NCBI GenBank assembly: GCA_050246735.1 | Contig: JBFWVM010000011.1 | Location: 1-64,000 of the forward strand | DNA: 64,000 nucleotides | From: Taklimakanibacter sp050246735 | GTDB taxonomy: Bacteria > Pseudomonadota > Alphaproteobacteria > Rhizobiales > Aestuariivirgaceae | Reading direction: 5' to 3' | Made by a program: the position numbers and the translations under genes | Notes under the pieces: model-generated | Database searches by the model: none | What the model saw: the letters and a program-made list of their open reading frames with translations, nothing else | Told to the model about the DNA's origin: nothing | Shown here: piece by piece, positions 17,031 to 25,406 of the stretch | Layout of the letters: every line of letters starts with the position of its first letter | Position numbering within the stretch: position 1 is the stretch's first letter

Positions 17031-17105
17031 GCCATCCTTCCCCGTCGCGCGAGCCGCCAGCATACTCGCCGGGGACGGCGTCCCATATCAAATATTTCGA
17101 TATGA

Positions 17106-17573
17106 TCAGGCCCGGTCGATCCGCCCCGAATAGCAGCCGCGCCGCGCATTATGCGCGTGGATATAGGCGACATCCGGATTGGCGAAGAACCGCCCGATGA
17201 GGGTCTCGATTTCCCGGCCGTCGACGACGTCGGCATCGAGCATCATTCCGTCGACGTCGAACGCCCGCAGCGACAGCAGTCGCGAGCGCATGACTTGCGG
17301 CACTTCGTCCACCCGGTCGTAAGCTTCCTCGGCACCCTCGCGCACGAAGATGGCATGGCTCGCGCGATAGGGCGTATCGGCCGGCTGGGAAACATGATTG
17401 AGCAGGAGCACCGTCTCGCCGGGCTCGGCGTCGCGCATCTCGATGCGGTCGGGATAGCCGGTCGGCGTGTCCACCCTGTATCGCCGGACGCCGTGCCGCG
17501 CCAGCTCGGCATCGCTCAGCCCGAAGAGATGGCGGAACGGCTCTGGTGAAAGCCCGGAAATGCGGAACGCCAT
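17106..17573 (-). CDS. DUF1203 family protein
   Basis: 155 residues matching the small DUF1203 family: an FRISGL start, a central ETVLLLNHVSQPADTPYRASHAIFV block, and an end with YIHAHNARRGCYSGRI. The function is unknown in the literature I can recall. It is predicted to be a soluble cytoplasmic protein with no membrane segment or signal. The gene stands alone, between a LysR gene and the amide operon, with no obvious functional link to either. Confidence 0.88.
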   Translation of the reverse strand: MAFRISGLSPEPFRHLFGLSDAELARHGVRRYRVDTPTGYPDRIEMRDAEPGETVLLLNHVSQPADTPYRASHAIFVREGAEEAYDRVDEVPQVMRSRLLSLRAFDVDGMMLDADVVDGREIETLIGRFFANPDVAYIHAHNARRGCYSGRIDRA

Positions 17574-17854
17574 GGCTGCCTCCTGTTGCTGATGAGCGAA
17601 AACTAGGCGGCCGGACCGGTCGGGGCCACCCGTTTCATGCGCCGGTGGCGGCCACGATCAGGCAATTCCCTGCTCTCTTTTTCCAGGTGCGTCCAACCCA
17701 TTGATTTCCCGTGGCCGGAGCGCCCGCCAAATTCCCTGATTTTTTTCCTGTTATTCCCTGTTATTCCCTGTTCTGAAAAACATTCCCCTGGTCTTGCCCC
17801 GCGGCCGAAGCCGGCGCGGGCCGATCCAGGGAGGACCATAGGAGGTTTGGGGAC
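17574..17854. promoter_or_regulatory. Upstream region of the amide operon with short tandem repeats
   Basis: The spacer contains decanucleotide repeats based on TTATTCCCTG (two copies at about 17751-17770, a degenerate one just before) and scattered ATTCCCTG words at 17660-17740. AGGAGG at 17840-17845 is the amiC ribosome-binding site. Promoter boxes are not clear to me. The ATTCCCTG words recall intergenic repeats seen in Hyphomicrobiales. No gene is supported. Confidence 0.5.
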
Positions 17855-18994
17855 GTGCCGGACAGGAATTCCACATGGCGCATCGGGATTTTGTTCTCGC
17901 GCAGCGGCGTCGCCTCGGTGACGGGGACCGAGCATTTCTTCGGCACCGCGCTCGCCATCGAGGAGATCAACGCCAAGGGCGGCGTTCTCGGGCGCCAGAT
18001 CGAGCCCGTCGCCTATGATCCGGGCGGCCGGCCCGAGCTCTACAGCTCCTATGCCCGCAAGCTCCTGCGCGAGGACGAGATCAACGTCATCTTCGGCTGC
18101 TCGATGTCGGGCAGCCGCAAGGCGGTGCTGCCTTTCATCGAGCGCTACAACGGGCTGCTCTGGTATCCCTCGATCTATGAAGGCTTCGAGTTCTCGGAGA
18201 ACGTCCTCTATACCGGCTCGACCCTCAACCAGATCACCTTCGCCCTCGCCGATTTCATCCTCCAGCGCTACGGGAAGCGGATCTTCTTCGCCGGCTCCGA
18301 CTACATCTACCCGCGCGAATCCAACCGGGTCATGCGCGACCTCATCGAATGCAAGGGCGGCGAGGTCGCCGGAGAGCACTATGTGCCGCTCGACGCCGAC
18401 GACGCGACATTGCGCAAGCTGATGCGGGAGATCGAGAAGGCCGATGCCGACGCGGTCTTCTCCACCGTGATCGGCCGCGGCGCCCGCACGCTCTATGGCC
18501 TCTATGCCGATGCCGGCATCGACCGCGGCAGGCACCCGATCGCCAGCCTCACCCTGGCGGAGGGCGAGATCAGGGTCATCGGCCCCGACCGCTGCACCGG
18601 CCACGTGCTGGCGGCGCCCTATCTGGCGGCGGTCGAGAGCGACGAGAACCGGCGTTTCGTCCGCGCCCTGAAGGCGCGGTTCGGCGAGGAGGCCATGGCC
18701 ACCATGTGGTCGCAGACCGCCTATTCGCAGATTCATCTCTTCGCCCGCGCGCTCGAGCAGACCGGGACGCTCGACACCCAGAAGCTCAGCCAGGCGGCGC
18801 TCGGCGTCGACTATCTTTCGCCCGAGGGCCGCATGTGCTTCGATCCCGAGAACCGCCATGTCTGGTCGACGCCGCGCATCGGCGTGGCGCGCGCCGACGG
18901 CCAGTTCGAGATCGCCTGGCAGTCGAAGGTGCAGATCCGTCCCGATCCCTATCTCGCCTCGATCCGGCTCGAAGAGCCGTGGCTGCAGAACTGA
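17855..18994 (+). CDS. amiC: AmiC-like cytoplasmic amide sensor / negative regulator
   Basis: 379 residues with the type I periplasmic-binding-protein fold (IGILFSRSGVASVTGTEHFFGTALAIEEINAKGGVLGRQIE) but no signal peptide, as in AmiC of Pseudomonas, which binds short amides in the cytoplasm and holds AmiR inactive. The GTG at 17855 has AGGAGG nine bases upstream. Family features such as LLWYPSIYEGFE and SDYIYPRESNR are present. AmiR follows nine bases later, the same order as in the classic amidase operon. It should sense the amide or nitrile-derived substrate and release AmiR when bound. Urea- or formamide-binding relatives are also possible, but lack of a signal peptide and the amiR neighbour favour a sensor. 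Confidence 0.9.
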   Translation: MPDRNSTWRIGILFSRSGVASVTGTEHFFGTALAIEEINAKGGVLGRQIEPVAYDPGGRPELYSSYARKLLREDEINVIFGCSMSGSRKAVLPFIERYNGLLWYPSIYEGFEFSENVLYTGSTLNQITFALADFILQRYGKRIFFAGSDYIYPRESNRVMRDLIECKGGEVAGEHYVPLDADDATLRKLMREIEKADADAVFSTVIGRGARTLYGLYADAGIDRGRHPIASLTLAEGEIRVIGPDRCTGHVLAAPYLAAVESDENRRFVRALKARFGEEAMATMWSQTAYSQIHLFARALEQTGTLDTQKLSQAALGVDYLSPEGRMCFDPENRHVWSTPRIGVARADGQFEIAWQSKVQIRPDPYLASIRLEEPWLQN

Positions 18995-19003
18995 GGCGCG
19001 CCG

Positions 19004-19627
19004 GTGACCTCGCTCAGATACATCCTCGACGACCTGCAGCAGGCCAGGGTGCTGGTCATTCATCCGCGCGACGAGGACGGCGCGGCGCTCGTCGACCATC
19101 TGAAGCGTCTCGGCTGCGACGTGAAGGCGGTGTGGCCGGTGCCCGCGGCGATCCCTTCCGACGTCGATGCGGTCTTCATCCAGGTGGGCGATTCCTCCAA
19201 CGAGCCGCTCGCGCCCCTGGTCGAGAACGTCGCGGCGGCGATCATCGCCATCGTGACGTATGAAAGTCCGGTCTCGCTCAAGGCGATCGCCGATCTCAAT
19301 GCCCATGGTGTGATCACCAAGCCGTTGCGGCAGCTCGGCGTGCTGACCCAGTTCGCCCTCGCCCGCTACCGCTACGGCTATGAGGCGCGCCTGGCCAACA
19401 AGGTGCGCAAGCTCGAGGACACGCTCAAGGGCCGGCGCACCATCGAGAAGGCGGTCAGGATCCTGACCGGGATGAACGGCGTCGAGGAAGAGGTCGCCTA
19501 TCGCCAGATTCGCGATCAGGCGACGGCGAAGCGCATCGCCATCGTCTCGGTCGCCGAAAGCATCATCGCCGCCGACGACGCGATGCGCGCCTTCGGCATG
19601 AAGATCGCGAAACCCGGCAAGAGCTGA
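19004..19627 (+). CDS. amiR: AmiR-like ANTAR-domain transcription antiterminator
   Basis: 207 residues from a GTG at 19004. The N-terminal ~120 residues form a receiver-like domain without the usual phospho-acceptor aspartate pocket (VLVIHPRDEDGAALVDHL). A coiled coil and three-helix ANTAR domain follow at about residues 128-190 (LEDTLKGRRTIEKAVRILT; then EEVAYRQIRDQATAKRIAIVSVAESII). ANTAR domains bind paired hairpins in nascent RNA and prevent termination. The candidate target lies just downstream, before the nitrilase-family gene. AmiC is encoded immediately upstream and should control it by direct contact. Confidence 0.92.
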   Translation: MTSLRYILDDLQQARVLVIHPRDEDGAALVDHLKRLGCDVKAVWPVPAAIPSDVDAVFIQVGDSSNEPLAPLVENVAAAIIAIVTYESPVSLKAIADLNAHGVITKPLRQLGVLTQFALARYRYGYEARLANKVRKLEDTLKGRRTIEKAVRILTGMNGVEEEVAYRQIRDQATAKRIAIVSVAESIIAADDAMRAFGMKIAKPGKS

Positions 19628-19669
19628 CATGCGGCTTGACTCCGTCTCATGAGCGTGTAACGTCGGCGG

Positions 19670-19700
19670 CGAGCAGGTTGCTCGGCGGCAGGTTTGCCGC
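19670..19700 (+). promoter_or_regulatory. Candidate paired-hairpin antiterminator target of AmiR
   Basis: Two small hairpins lie side by side: 19670-19684 (CGAGC, loop AGGTT, GCTCG) and 19685-19700 (GCGGC, loop AGGTTT, GCCGC). Similar A-starting loops in tandem, just before a terminator, are what ANTAR antiterminators recognise. The loops do not match the published A1/G4 hexaloop consensus at position 4, so recognition may be specialised. Location between amiR and the terminator supports the role. Confidence 0.55.
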
Positions 19701-19720
19701 ATTACATTCTGGCTGGGTAG

Positions 19721-19760
19721 CCCCTTGGCTTGCGGATGACTTCCGCGCCAGGGGTTTTTT
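19721..19760 (+). terminator. Intrinsic terminator in the leader of the nitrilase-family gene
   Basis: A long stem pairs CCCCTTGGC (19721-19729) with GCCAGGGG (19747-19754), and GCGGA with TCCGC nearer the loop, followed at once by six T residues (19755-19760). It ends about six bases before the GGAGGA ribosome-binding site of the next gene, so it would stop transcription unless antiterminated. Together with the hairpin pair just upstream and amiR, it forms an amidase-type attenuation leader. Confidence 0.8.
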
Positions 19761-19776
19761 GCGTCTGGAGGAAGCA

Positions 19777-20622
19777 TTGACGGGTGAAGCGCAAGCACGG
19801 TCGGCATTCAAGGTGGCATGCGTGCAGTTCGAGCCGGTGATCGGCGACGTCGCCGGCAATCTGGCCCGGATGGAGGAGCGCATCCGCGCCGCCCATGCCG
19901 CGGGTGCGGCCGTCGTCGTGCTGCCGGAGCTCGCCGACTCGGGCTACGTCTTCGACGACATGGCGGAGGTGGAGCGGCTCGCCGCGCCCATTCCGGAAGG
20001 ACGGAGCGCGCAGGCCCTCGCCGCCCTCGCCCGCGAGCTCGCCATCCATATCGTGAGCGGCCTCGCCGAGCGCGACGGCGCCAGATTCTTCAATTCGGCC
20101 ATTCTCTGCGGTCCCGACGGCTATATCGGGAAGTTCCGCAAGCTCCATCTGTGGAACCGCGAGAAGCTGTTCTTCGCGCCGGGCGATCTCGGCCTTCCGG
20201 TCTTCGATACCGGCCTCGGCAGGATCGGCCTCGCCATCTGCTATGACGGCTGGTTCCCCGAGATCTTCCGGCAAATGGCCATGAATGGCGCCGAGCTCGT
20301 CTGCATACCGACGAACTGGGTGCCGATGCCCGGGCAGGACCGCTCGATGGAGCCCATGGCCAACGTCCTGCACAAGGCGGCGGCGCATTCCAACGCGCTC
20401 TATATCGCCTGCGCCGACCGCATCGGCATCGAGCGCGGCCAGCCTTTCATCGGCTCGAGCCTGATCGTCGGGCCGACCGGACGGCCGCTCGCCGGCCCGG
20501 CCGGCTACGATACCGAAGAGATCCTGACCGCTGACATTTCGCTCGGCGACGTGAAGGCGAGCCGGACGCTGAGCGAGCGAAACGACGTGATCGGCGACCG
20601 CAGGCCCGACGTCTACGGCTGA
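19777..20622 (+). CDS. Nitrilase-superfamily carbon-nitrogen hydrolase (amidase-like)
   Basis: 281 residues from a TTG at 19777, chosen because GGAGGA lies just upstream and the enzyme fold starts soon after (FKVACVQFEPVIGD); the longer open frame would begin inside the terminator leader. The catalytic triad is E51 (LPELADSGYVF), K122 (KFRKLHLW) and C155 (LAICYDGWFPE). It should hydrolyse an amide, carbamoyl compound or nitrile to acid and ammonia in the cytoplasm. The family resembles N-carbamoylputrescine and omega-amidases as well as aliphatic amidases. Position after amiCR makes it the regulated enzyme of the operon, and the Liv-type transporter that follows probably imports its substrate. 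Confidence 0.88.
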   Translation: MTGEAQARSAFKVACVQFEPVIGDVAGNLARMEERIRAAHAAGAAVVVLPELADSGYVFDDMAEVERLAAPIPEGRSAQALAALARELAIHIVSGLAERDGARFFNSAILCGPDGYIGKFRKLHLWNREKLFFAPGDLGLPVFDTGLGRIGLAICYDGWFPEIFRQMAMNGAELVCIPTNWVPMPGQDRSMEPMANVLHKAAAHSNALYIACADRIGIERGQPFIGSSLIVGPTGRPLAGPAGYDTEEILTADISLGDVKASRTLSERNDVIGDRRPDVYG

Positions 20623-20673
20623 CGGTCGTCCGCAATCGAGAACTTACGACGTCATCAACAAGGGGAAACGACC

Positions 20674-21822
20674 ATGAAGCTCAAGCTATTTTCCATACTC
20701 TTCAGCACGATGCTCGCCGCCTCGGCGCTCGCCGAGGATGCGCCCGTCAAGATCGGCATACCGGTCGGCCTGTCGGGCGCCAACAGCGTCGTGGCGCCCT
20801 CCGTCGTGCAGTCGGCCGAGCTCGCCGTCGAGGAGATCAACGCCGCGGGCGGCGTTCTCGGCCGCAAGCTCACGCTCGAGATCGCCGACGACGCCTCGGG
20901 CGCCGCCGGCGCGCAGAAGGCCTTCGACTCGCTGATCTTCCAGAAGGAAGTCAACGCCATCATCACGATGGAAACCAGCGCCGCGCGCAATGCCGGCCTG
21001 CCGATCGTGAGCAAGGGCGACGTGCCCTTCATCTACACGTCCTTCTACGAAGGCCGGTCGTGCAATCCGAACCTCTTCGTCAATGCCTGGGTTCCGGAGC
21101 AGCAGGTCCCGCCGGTCGTCGACCATTTCGTCCAGAAGCTCGGCGCCAAGAAGTTCTTCCTGATCGGCAGCGACTACGCCTTCGGGCGCGGCATGCTGGA
21201 ATTTGCGCGCGCCTATATCGAGAAGACCGGCGGCCAGGTGGTCGGCGAGGAATATCTGCCGATGGAGGGCACCGACTGGACGGCGATCATTTCCAAGCTG
21301 AAGAGCTCCGGCGCCGACGCGCTCGTCACCTCGACCGCGGGCGGCGCTCCCAACGTGACCTTGACCAAGCAGTTGCGCGGCGCCGGCGTCACCATCCCTT
21401 ATGGCAACCTGGCGGTCGACGAAGGCACCGCCAAGAGCATGGGCGCCGACGCCGAGGGGATCTTCATCTCGGCCTCCTACGTGACCTCGATCGACAGCCC
21501 GGAGAACAAGGCGTTCCTGGCCGCGATGGAGAAGAAGTTCGGCGCCGAGCTTCGGACCCCGAACGACCTGTCGGTGCCGCAATATGAGGGCATCTACCTC
21601 TACAAGGCCGCGGTCGAGAAGGCGGGCTCGACCGACACGGCGGCGGTGCTTGCAGCGCTGCCCGAGGTCTCCTTCACCGGTCCGCGCGGGCTCAATATCA
21701 TGAACAAGCAGCACCATGCGCCGCTCACCATGTATCTGGGCCAGGTGCAGGCCGACGGTTCGGTCAAGGTGGTCGCCACCTTCAAGGACGTCGATCCGGG
21801 CGAGCAGTGCCCTGATCTGTAG
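20674..21822 (+). CDS. Amide/urea-type ABC transporter substrate-binding protein
   Basis: 382 residues. A Sec signal peptide (core FSILFSTMLAASALA, cut near residue 20) leads into a Peripla_BP_6 domain (VKIGIPVGLSGANSVVAPSVVQSAELAVEEINAAGG). It is a relative of the cytoplasmic AmiC but secreted, so it probably binds the same class of ligand outside and feeds the permease genes downstream. AAGGGGAA precedes the ATG at 20674. A strong GC hairpin at 21830-21853 follows its stop, which may keep this gene's mRNA more abundant than the rest. Confidence 0.92.
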   Translation: MKLKLFSILFSTMLAASALAEDAPVKIGIPVGLSGANSVVAPSVVQSAELAVEEINAAGGVLGRKLTLEIADDASGAAGAQKAFDSLIFQKEVNAIITMETSAARNAGLPIVSKGDVPFIYTSFYEGRSCNPNLFVNAWVPEQQVPPVVDHFVQKLGAKKFFLIGSDYAFGRGMLEFARAYIEKTGGQVVGEEYLPMEGTDWTAIISKLKSSGADALVTSTAGGAPNVTLTKQLRGAGVTIPYGNLAVDEGTAKSMGADAEGIFISASYVTSIDSPENKAFLAAMEKKFGAELRTPNDLSVPQYEGIYLYKAAVEKAGSTDTAAVLAALPEVSFTGPRGLNIMNKQHHAPLTMYLGQVQADGSVKVVATFKDVDPGEQCPDL

Positions 21823-21829
21823 CGGGAAT

Positions 21830-21853
21830 GGGGCGGCGGCAGCCCGCCGCCCC
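21830..21853 (+). terminator. Strong GC hairpin after the binding-protein gene (attenuator or mRNA stabiliser)
   Basis: Perfect 10-bp arms GGGGCGGCGG and CCGCCGCCCC with a 4-base loop. Only two T residues follow, so it is not a standard intrinsic terminator. Such hairpins after binding-protein genes often protect the upstream message. The remaining spacer to 22065 contains GC-rich mosaic-repeat sequence and no gene. Confidence 0.6.
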
Positions 21854-22065
21854 TTCGTCCATTCCTCACGCCGAGATGCCCCCCGGCCTTGCGCCGGGGG
21901 AGCCTCGAAGCGCCCTTCAGGATAGATCGAGCCTGCTGCAATATGCCCTTCGAGACCCGCCTCTCGCCTTCGCGAAGCCGAGGCTCCGCTTCGGCGGAGC
22001 AGGGCAGGCGGGCGCCTCAGGGCGACGACTGTTGAAACGATCACGTTTCGAATGCGAGGCCTGCA

Positions 22066-22899
22066 TTGATCCTCCTGCTCGACATCGTCACCACCGCCGC
22101 CATCCTGTTCATCGTCGCGGCGGGGCTGCTTGCGATCTTCGGCGTGCTGAAGATCATCAACTTCGCCCATGGCGCCTGGCTGACGGTGGGCGGCTATTGC
22201 GTCGTCGTCACCACCGGCCTGGGCGTCAGCCCATGGCTCGCCTTGCCGCTCGCCTTCGTCGTGGGCGCGGCGCTCGGCGCCCTGACCGAGCTCTTCGTCG
22301 TGCGCCCGCTCTATCGCCGTCCTCTCGACGCGATACTGGCCACCTGGGGCCTCGGCATCGTCATCGGCCAGCTCATCACATTGTGGTTCGGCCGCGACAT
22401 GCAGATGATCCCCAACCTCCTCTCCGGCACCGTCGAGGTGCTCGGCATCAGCTATTCGCTCTATCGCCTGTTCACCCTCATCGCCGCCCTCGCCATCGGT
22501 CTCGCCTTCGCCTTCCTGCTCGACGGCACGCGCCTCGGCCTCTCGGCCCGGGCAGTGATCATGAACGAGGCCCTGGCGCGGGCGCTCGGCATCGACACCG
22601 CCAGGGTCAGGCTCGTGACCTTCATGATCGGCACCGGCCTCGCCGGGCTCGCCGGCGTCCTGCTCACGCCGCTCACCAGCGTCGACCCGAACATGGGCGT
22701 CGGCTGGCTGATCGGCGCCTTCATGCTGGTCATGGTGGCGGGCTCGTCCTTCGGCGCGCTCGCTCTCGCCTGCCTGGTCTTCGGCGGCGCCCAGGTCGTG
22801 GTCAGCACCTATGTCAATCCGATCTTCGGCAGCATCACCGTGGCGCTGCTGTGCGCGCTGGTCCTGCGCGTCAGCCCGAAAGGATTTGCCCGTGAGTAG
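22066..22899 (+). CDS. livH: Liv-type ABC transporter permease (LivH-like)
   Basis: 277 residues from a TTG at 22066. The protein is a polytopic membrane protein with the LivH hallmark near residues 15-45 (IVAAGLLAIFGVLKIINFAHGAWLTVGGY) and the coupling-helix motif GLSARAVIMNEALARALGID. No ATG or GTG in the frame fits better, and a purine-rich ribosome-binding site is weak, so the start is less certain. Its stop overlaps the GTG start of the fused permease-ATPase. It is half of the membrane channel for the amide-type substrate. Confidence 0.88.
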   Translation: MILLLDIVTTAAILFIVAAGLLAIFGVLKIINFAHGAWLTVGGYCVVVTTGLGVSPWLALPLAFVVGAALGALTELFVVRPLYRRPLDAILATWGLGIVIGQLITLWFGRDMQMIPNLLSGTVEVLGISYSLYRLFTLIAALAIGLAFAFLLDGTRLGLSARAVIMNEALARALGIDTARVRLVTFMIGTGLAGLAGVLLTPLTSVDPNMGVGWLIGAFMLVMVAGSSFGALALACLVFGGAQVVVSTYVNPIFGSITVALLCALVLRVSPKGFARE

Positions 22900-24673
22900 C
22901 GCCATGGCCGGCCGCCGTCCCGACCTGCGCGCCGTGCTGCTGGCGGCCCTGGCCGCCGCCGCGCTCCTCGCGGTGATCTTCGGGCCGATGGTCTTCGACC
23001 GCTTCACCCTCAACGTGCTGACCCGCTCGATGATCTACGCCATGCTGGCGGTGACCGTCGACCTGCTGTGGGGCTTCACCGGCGTGCTGACCTTCGGCCA
23101 GGCCGCCTTCTTCGGCCTCGGCGCCTATGCGGCGGCCATGGTGCTCACCCATGTCGGCGCCTCGCCGGCGCTGATGGCGCTCGCGCTCCTTCTGGCCGTC
23201 CTGGTGCCGCTGTGCTTCGGCCTCATCGTCGGCTGGCTCTCCTTCGGCTACAAGGCGACGCCGCTCTATGCCACGGTGGTCTCGCTCGTCGTGCCGATCC
23301 TCGTCACCCAGCTCGCCTTCTCCGGCGGCCGGTGGACGGGCTCGAGCAGCGGCCTCGTCGGCTACGCCACGCTGCCCTTCGGCCTTGCCGGCTTCTTCCG
23401 GCTGTCCGGCATCTGCCTGCTCGTCCTCGCCGCCGCGGCCTTCGTCTTCGTCCGTTCGGATGCCGGCAAGGTGCTCGTCGCGATCCGCGACAACGAGGCG
23501 CGCTGCGCCTATCTCGGCCTCAATCCGGAGCGCATCAAGATCCTGCTCACCACCGTGCTGGCCGGCGTCGCCGGCATCGCCGGCTTCCTCTACGCCAATG
23601 CGAGCGGCGTCGTGGCGCCGGAGAATGCCGGCTTCGTCTTCGGCACCGAGCTCGTCATCTGGACCGCGCTCGGCGGGCGCGGCACCATCATCGGTCCGAT
23701 CTTCGGCGCCATCGGCATCGACTATCTGAGCGCCAGCCTCTCGGGCGAGCTGCCTTTCCTGTGGAACCTGGTCGTCGGCGCCCTGTTCGTGGTGATGATC
23801 ATCCTCCTGCCGAACGGCCTCGCCGCCCTGGTCGAACGGTTCCTGCCGCGCGGCGACCGCGCCCGGACCATGGATGCGGCGGCGGTCTTCGGCCATGCCG
23901 GCGGCTCTCCCGAAGGGCGCTTCACCGAGAAGCCGCTGCTTCGGATCGAGGACCTGAGCAAGTCCTATGGCAGCCTCCAGGTGCTGAAGGGGCTCGACCT
24001 CGAGGTGCGGCCGGGCGAGCTCGTGAGTCTCGTCGGTCCCAATGGCGCGGGCAAGACGACGGTCATGCGCTGCCTGAGCGACGGCACCGAGGCGACCGGC
24101 GGGACGATCGTCATGGCCGGCCGCGACATCGCCGGCCTGACGCCGAACCAGATCGTGGCCCTGGGCGTCGGCCGCAAATTCCAGGTGGCGAGCGTCTTCG
24201 ACAGCCTGAGCGTCGCCGACTGCCTGCGCCTGGCGCGCGCCGGGCGCCTGAAGCCCAGCCCCTTGCGCCGCTCGGGCGGCCTCGACCTGCCGCCGGCCGC
24301 CGCCGACATCCTGAGGCTGACCGGTCTCGACCGCCTGCTCGACCGGCCCGTCTCGCTCCTCTCCCACGGCATGAAGCAGAGCCTCGAGCTCGCCATGGTC
24401 GTCACCCTGGAGCCGCGCCTCGTCCTGCTCGACGAGCCGACCGCCGGCCTCACCAAGACCGAGCGCACGACCATCGGCGACATCCTGCGCAAGCTCGCCG
24501 GCGAGCTCGGCCTCGCCATCATCCTGGTCGAGCACGATCTCGATTTCGTGCGCCAGATCTCGAGCCGCATCGTCGTGCTCCATCAGGGCCGGCTGGTGCT
24601 CGACGGCACCGTCGAGGACGTCATCAACTCCGAGGTGGTGAAGACGGTCTATTCGGGAGGCGCCCATGTATGA
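22892..24673 (+). CDS. Fused Liv-type permease and ATPase (LivM-LivG)
   Basis: 593 residues combining two normally separate subunits. Residues 1-320 form a LivM permease with many hydrophobic helices (VDLLWGFTGVLTFGQAAFFGL; coupling region VLVAIRDNEARCAYLGL). After a hydrophilic linker, residues about 350-593 form a LivG ATPase: Walker A GPNGAGKTT, a LivG/UrtD-type signature LSHGMKQSLEL, Walker B LVLLDEPTAGL and EHDLDF switch. The GTG at 22892 overlaps the livH stop. The frame is continuous through the junction (about 23860-23940), so this is a real fusion, not a frameshift. Such LivM-LivG fusions are known in amide- or urea-type transporters of proteobacteria. Confidence 0.9.
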   Translation: MSSAMAGRRPDLRAVLLAALAAAALLAVIFGPMVFDRFTLNVLTRSMIYAMLAVTVDLLWGFTGVLTFGQAAFFGLGAYAAAMVLTHVGASPALMALALLLAVLVPLCFGLIVGWLSFGYKATPLYATVVSLVVPILVTQLAFSGGRWTGSSSGLVGYATLPFGLAGFFRLSGICLLVLAAAAFVFVRSDAGKVLVAIRDNEARCAYLGLNPERIKILLTTVLAGVAGIAGFLYANASGVVAPENAGFVFGTELVIWTALGGRGTIIGPIFGAIGIDYLSASLSGELPFLWNLVVGALFVVMIILLPNGLAALVERFLPRGDRARTMDAAAVFGHAGGSPEGRFTEKPLLRIEDLSKSYGSLQVLKGLDLEVRPGELVSLVGPNGAGKTTVMRCLSDGTEATGGTIVMAGRDIAGLTPNQIVALGVGRKFQVASVFDSLSVADCLRLARAGRLKPSPLRRSGGLDLPPAAADILRLTGLDRLLDRPVSLLSHGMKQSLELAMVVTLEPRLVLLDEPTAGLTKTERTTIGDILRKLAGELGLAIILVEHDLDFVRQISSRIVVLHQGRLVLDGTVEDVINSEVVKTVYSGGAHV

Positions 24674-25388
24674 CGCTCAGATCCCCGCCGGGCCCAAGCT
24701 CGCGCTCGCCGGCATCTCGGCGGGCTACGGCGCGGTCGACATCGTCAGCGCCCTGTCGCTCTCGGTGGCGACGGGCGAGATCTTCGCGCTCATGGGCAAG
24801 AACGGCATGGGCAAGACGACGCTGCTCAGGACGATCCTGGGCTTCGTCCCCTTGCGTTCGGGCGACATCCGCCTCGACGGCGTCTCGATCGTCGGCACCT
24901 CGCCCGCTTCCCTCATCGCTTCGGGCGTCGCCTATGCGCCGCAGGAGCATGCCCTGTTCCAGGACCTGACGGTGCGCGACAATCTGAGGCTCGCTCTGCG
25001 CTCCGATCTCGGCCTCGCGGAGGCCTTCGCCGGCGTCTGCCGGCATTTCCCGTTCCTCGAGGAGCGGCTCGGCCAGAAGGCCGGCACCCTGTCGGGCGGC
25101 GAGCAGAAGATGCTGATCCTCGGCCGCGCGCTCATGCTGAAGCCGCGCCTTCTTCTCATCGACGAGATTTCCGAAGGACTGCAGCCGACGGTCGTCGACC
25201 GGATCGCCGCGGCTCTCAGGGACGAGCGCCGCCTCAACAACACGACGATCCTGATGGTCGAGCAGAATCTCGATTTCGCCCTGGGCGTCGCCGACCGCTG
25301 GGCGGTGCTGAAGCTCGGCCGGATCGACGACACCGGCGAGGTGGCCGCGGGCGCCCGCGCGCGCATCCTCGAGCACCTGAAGATCTGA
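24666..25388 (+). CDS. livF: Liv-type ABC transporter ATP-binding protein (LivF-like)
   Basis: 240 residues with Walker A GKNGMGKTT, signature LSGGEQKMLILGRAL and Walker B LLLIDEISEGL. The glutamate after the Walker B aspartate is kept. The ATG at 24666 overlaps the end of the fused permease-ATPase gene. It provides the second ATPase of the importer. Gene order SBP, LivH, LivM-G, LivF matches amide/urea transporter clusters. Confidence 0.92.
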   Translation: MYDAQIPAGPKLALAGISAGYGAVDIVSALSLSVATGEIFALMGKNGMGKTTLLRTILGFVPLRSGDIRLDGVSIVGTSPASLIASGVAYAPQEHALFQDLTVRDNLRLALRSDLGLAEAFAGVCRHFPFLEERLGQKAGTLSGGEQKMLILGRALMLKPRLLLIDEISEGLQPTVVDRIAAALRDERRLNNTTILMVEQNLDFALGVADRWAVLKLGRIDDTGEVAAGARARILEHLKI

Positions 25389-25406
25389 CGCCGGCGAGGC
25401 CCGACC

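Noticed and set aside
17751..17771. Possible CRISPR-like short repeats
   Set aside because: The repeat unit is 10 bp without spacers; no cas genes are present.
17603..19807. 734-codon frame opposite amiC-amiR
   Set aside because: Shadow frame over two recognised genes and a leader; composition is typical of antisense GC-rich DNA.
20686..23013. 775-codon frame opposite the amide transporter genes
   Set aside because: Crosses several real genes and a repeat spacer; no domain is visible.
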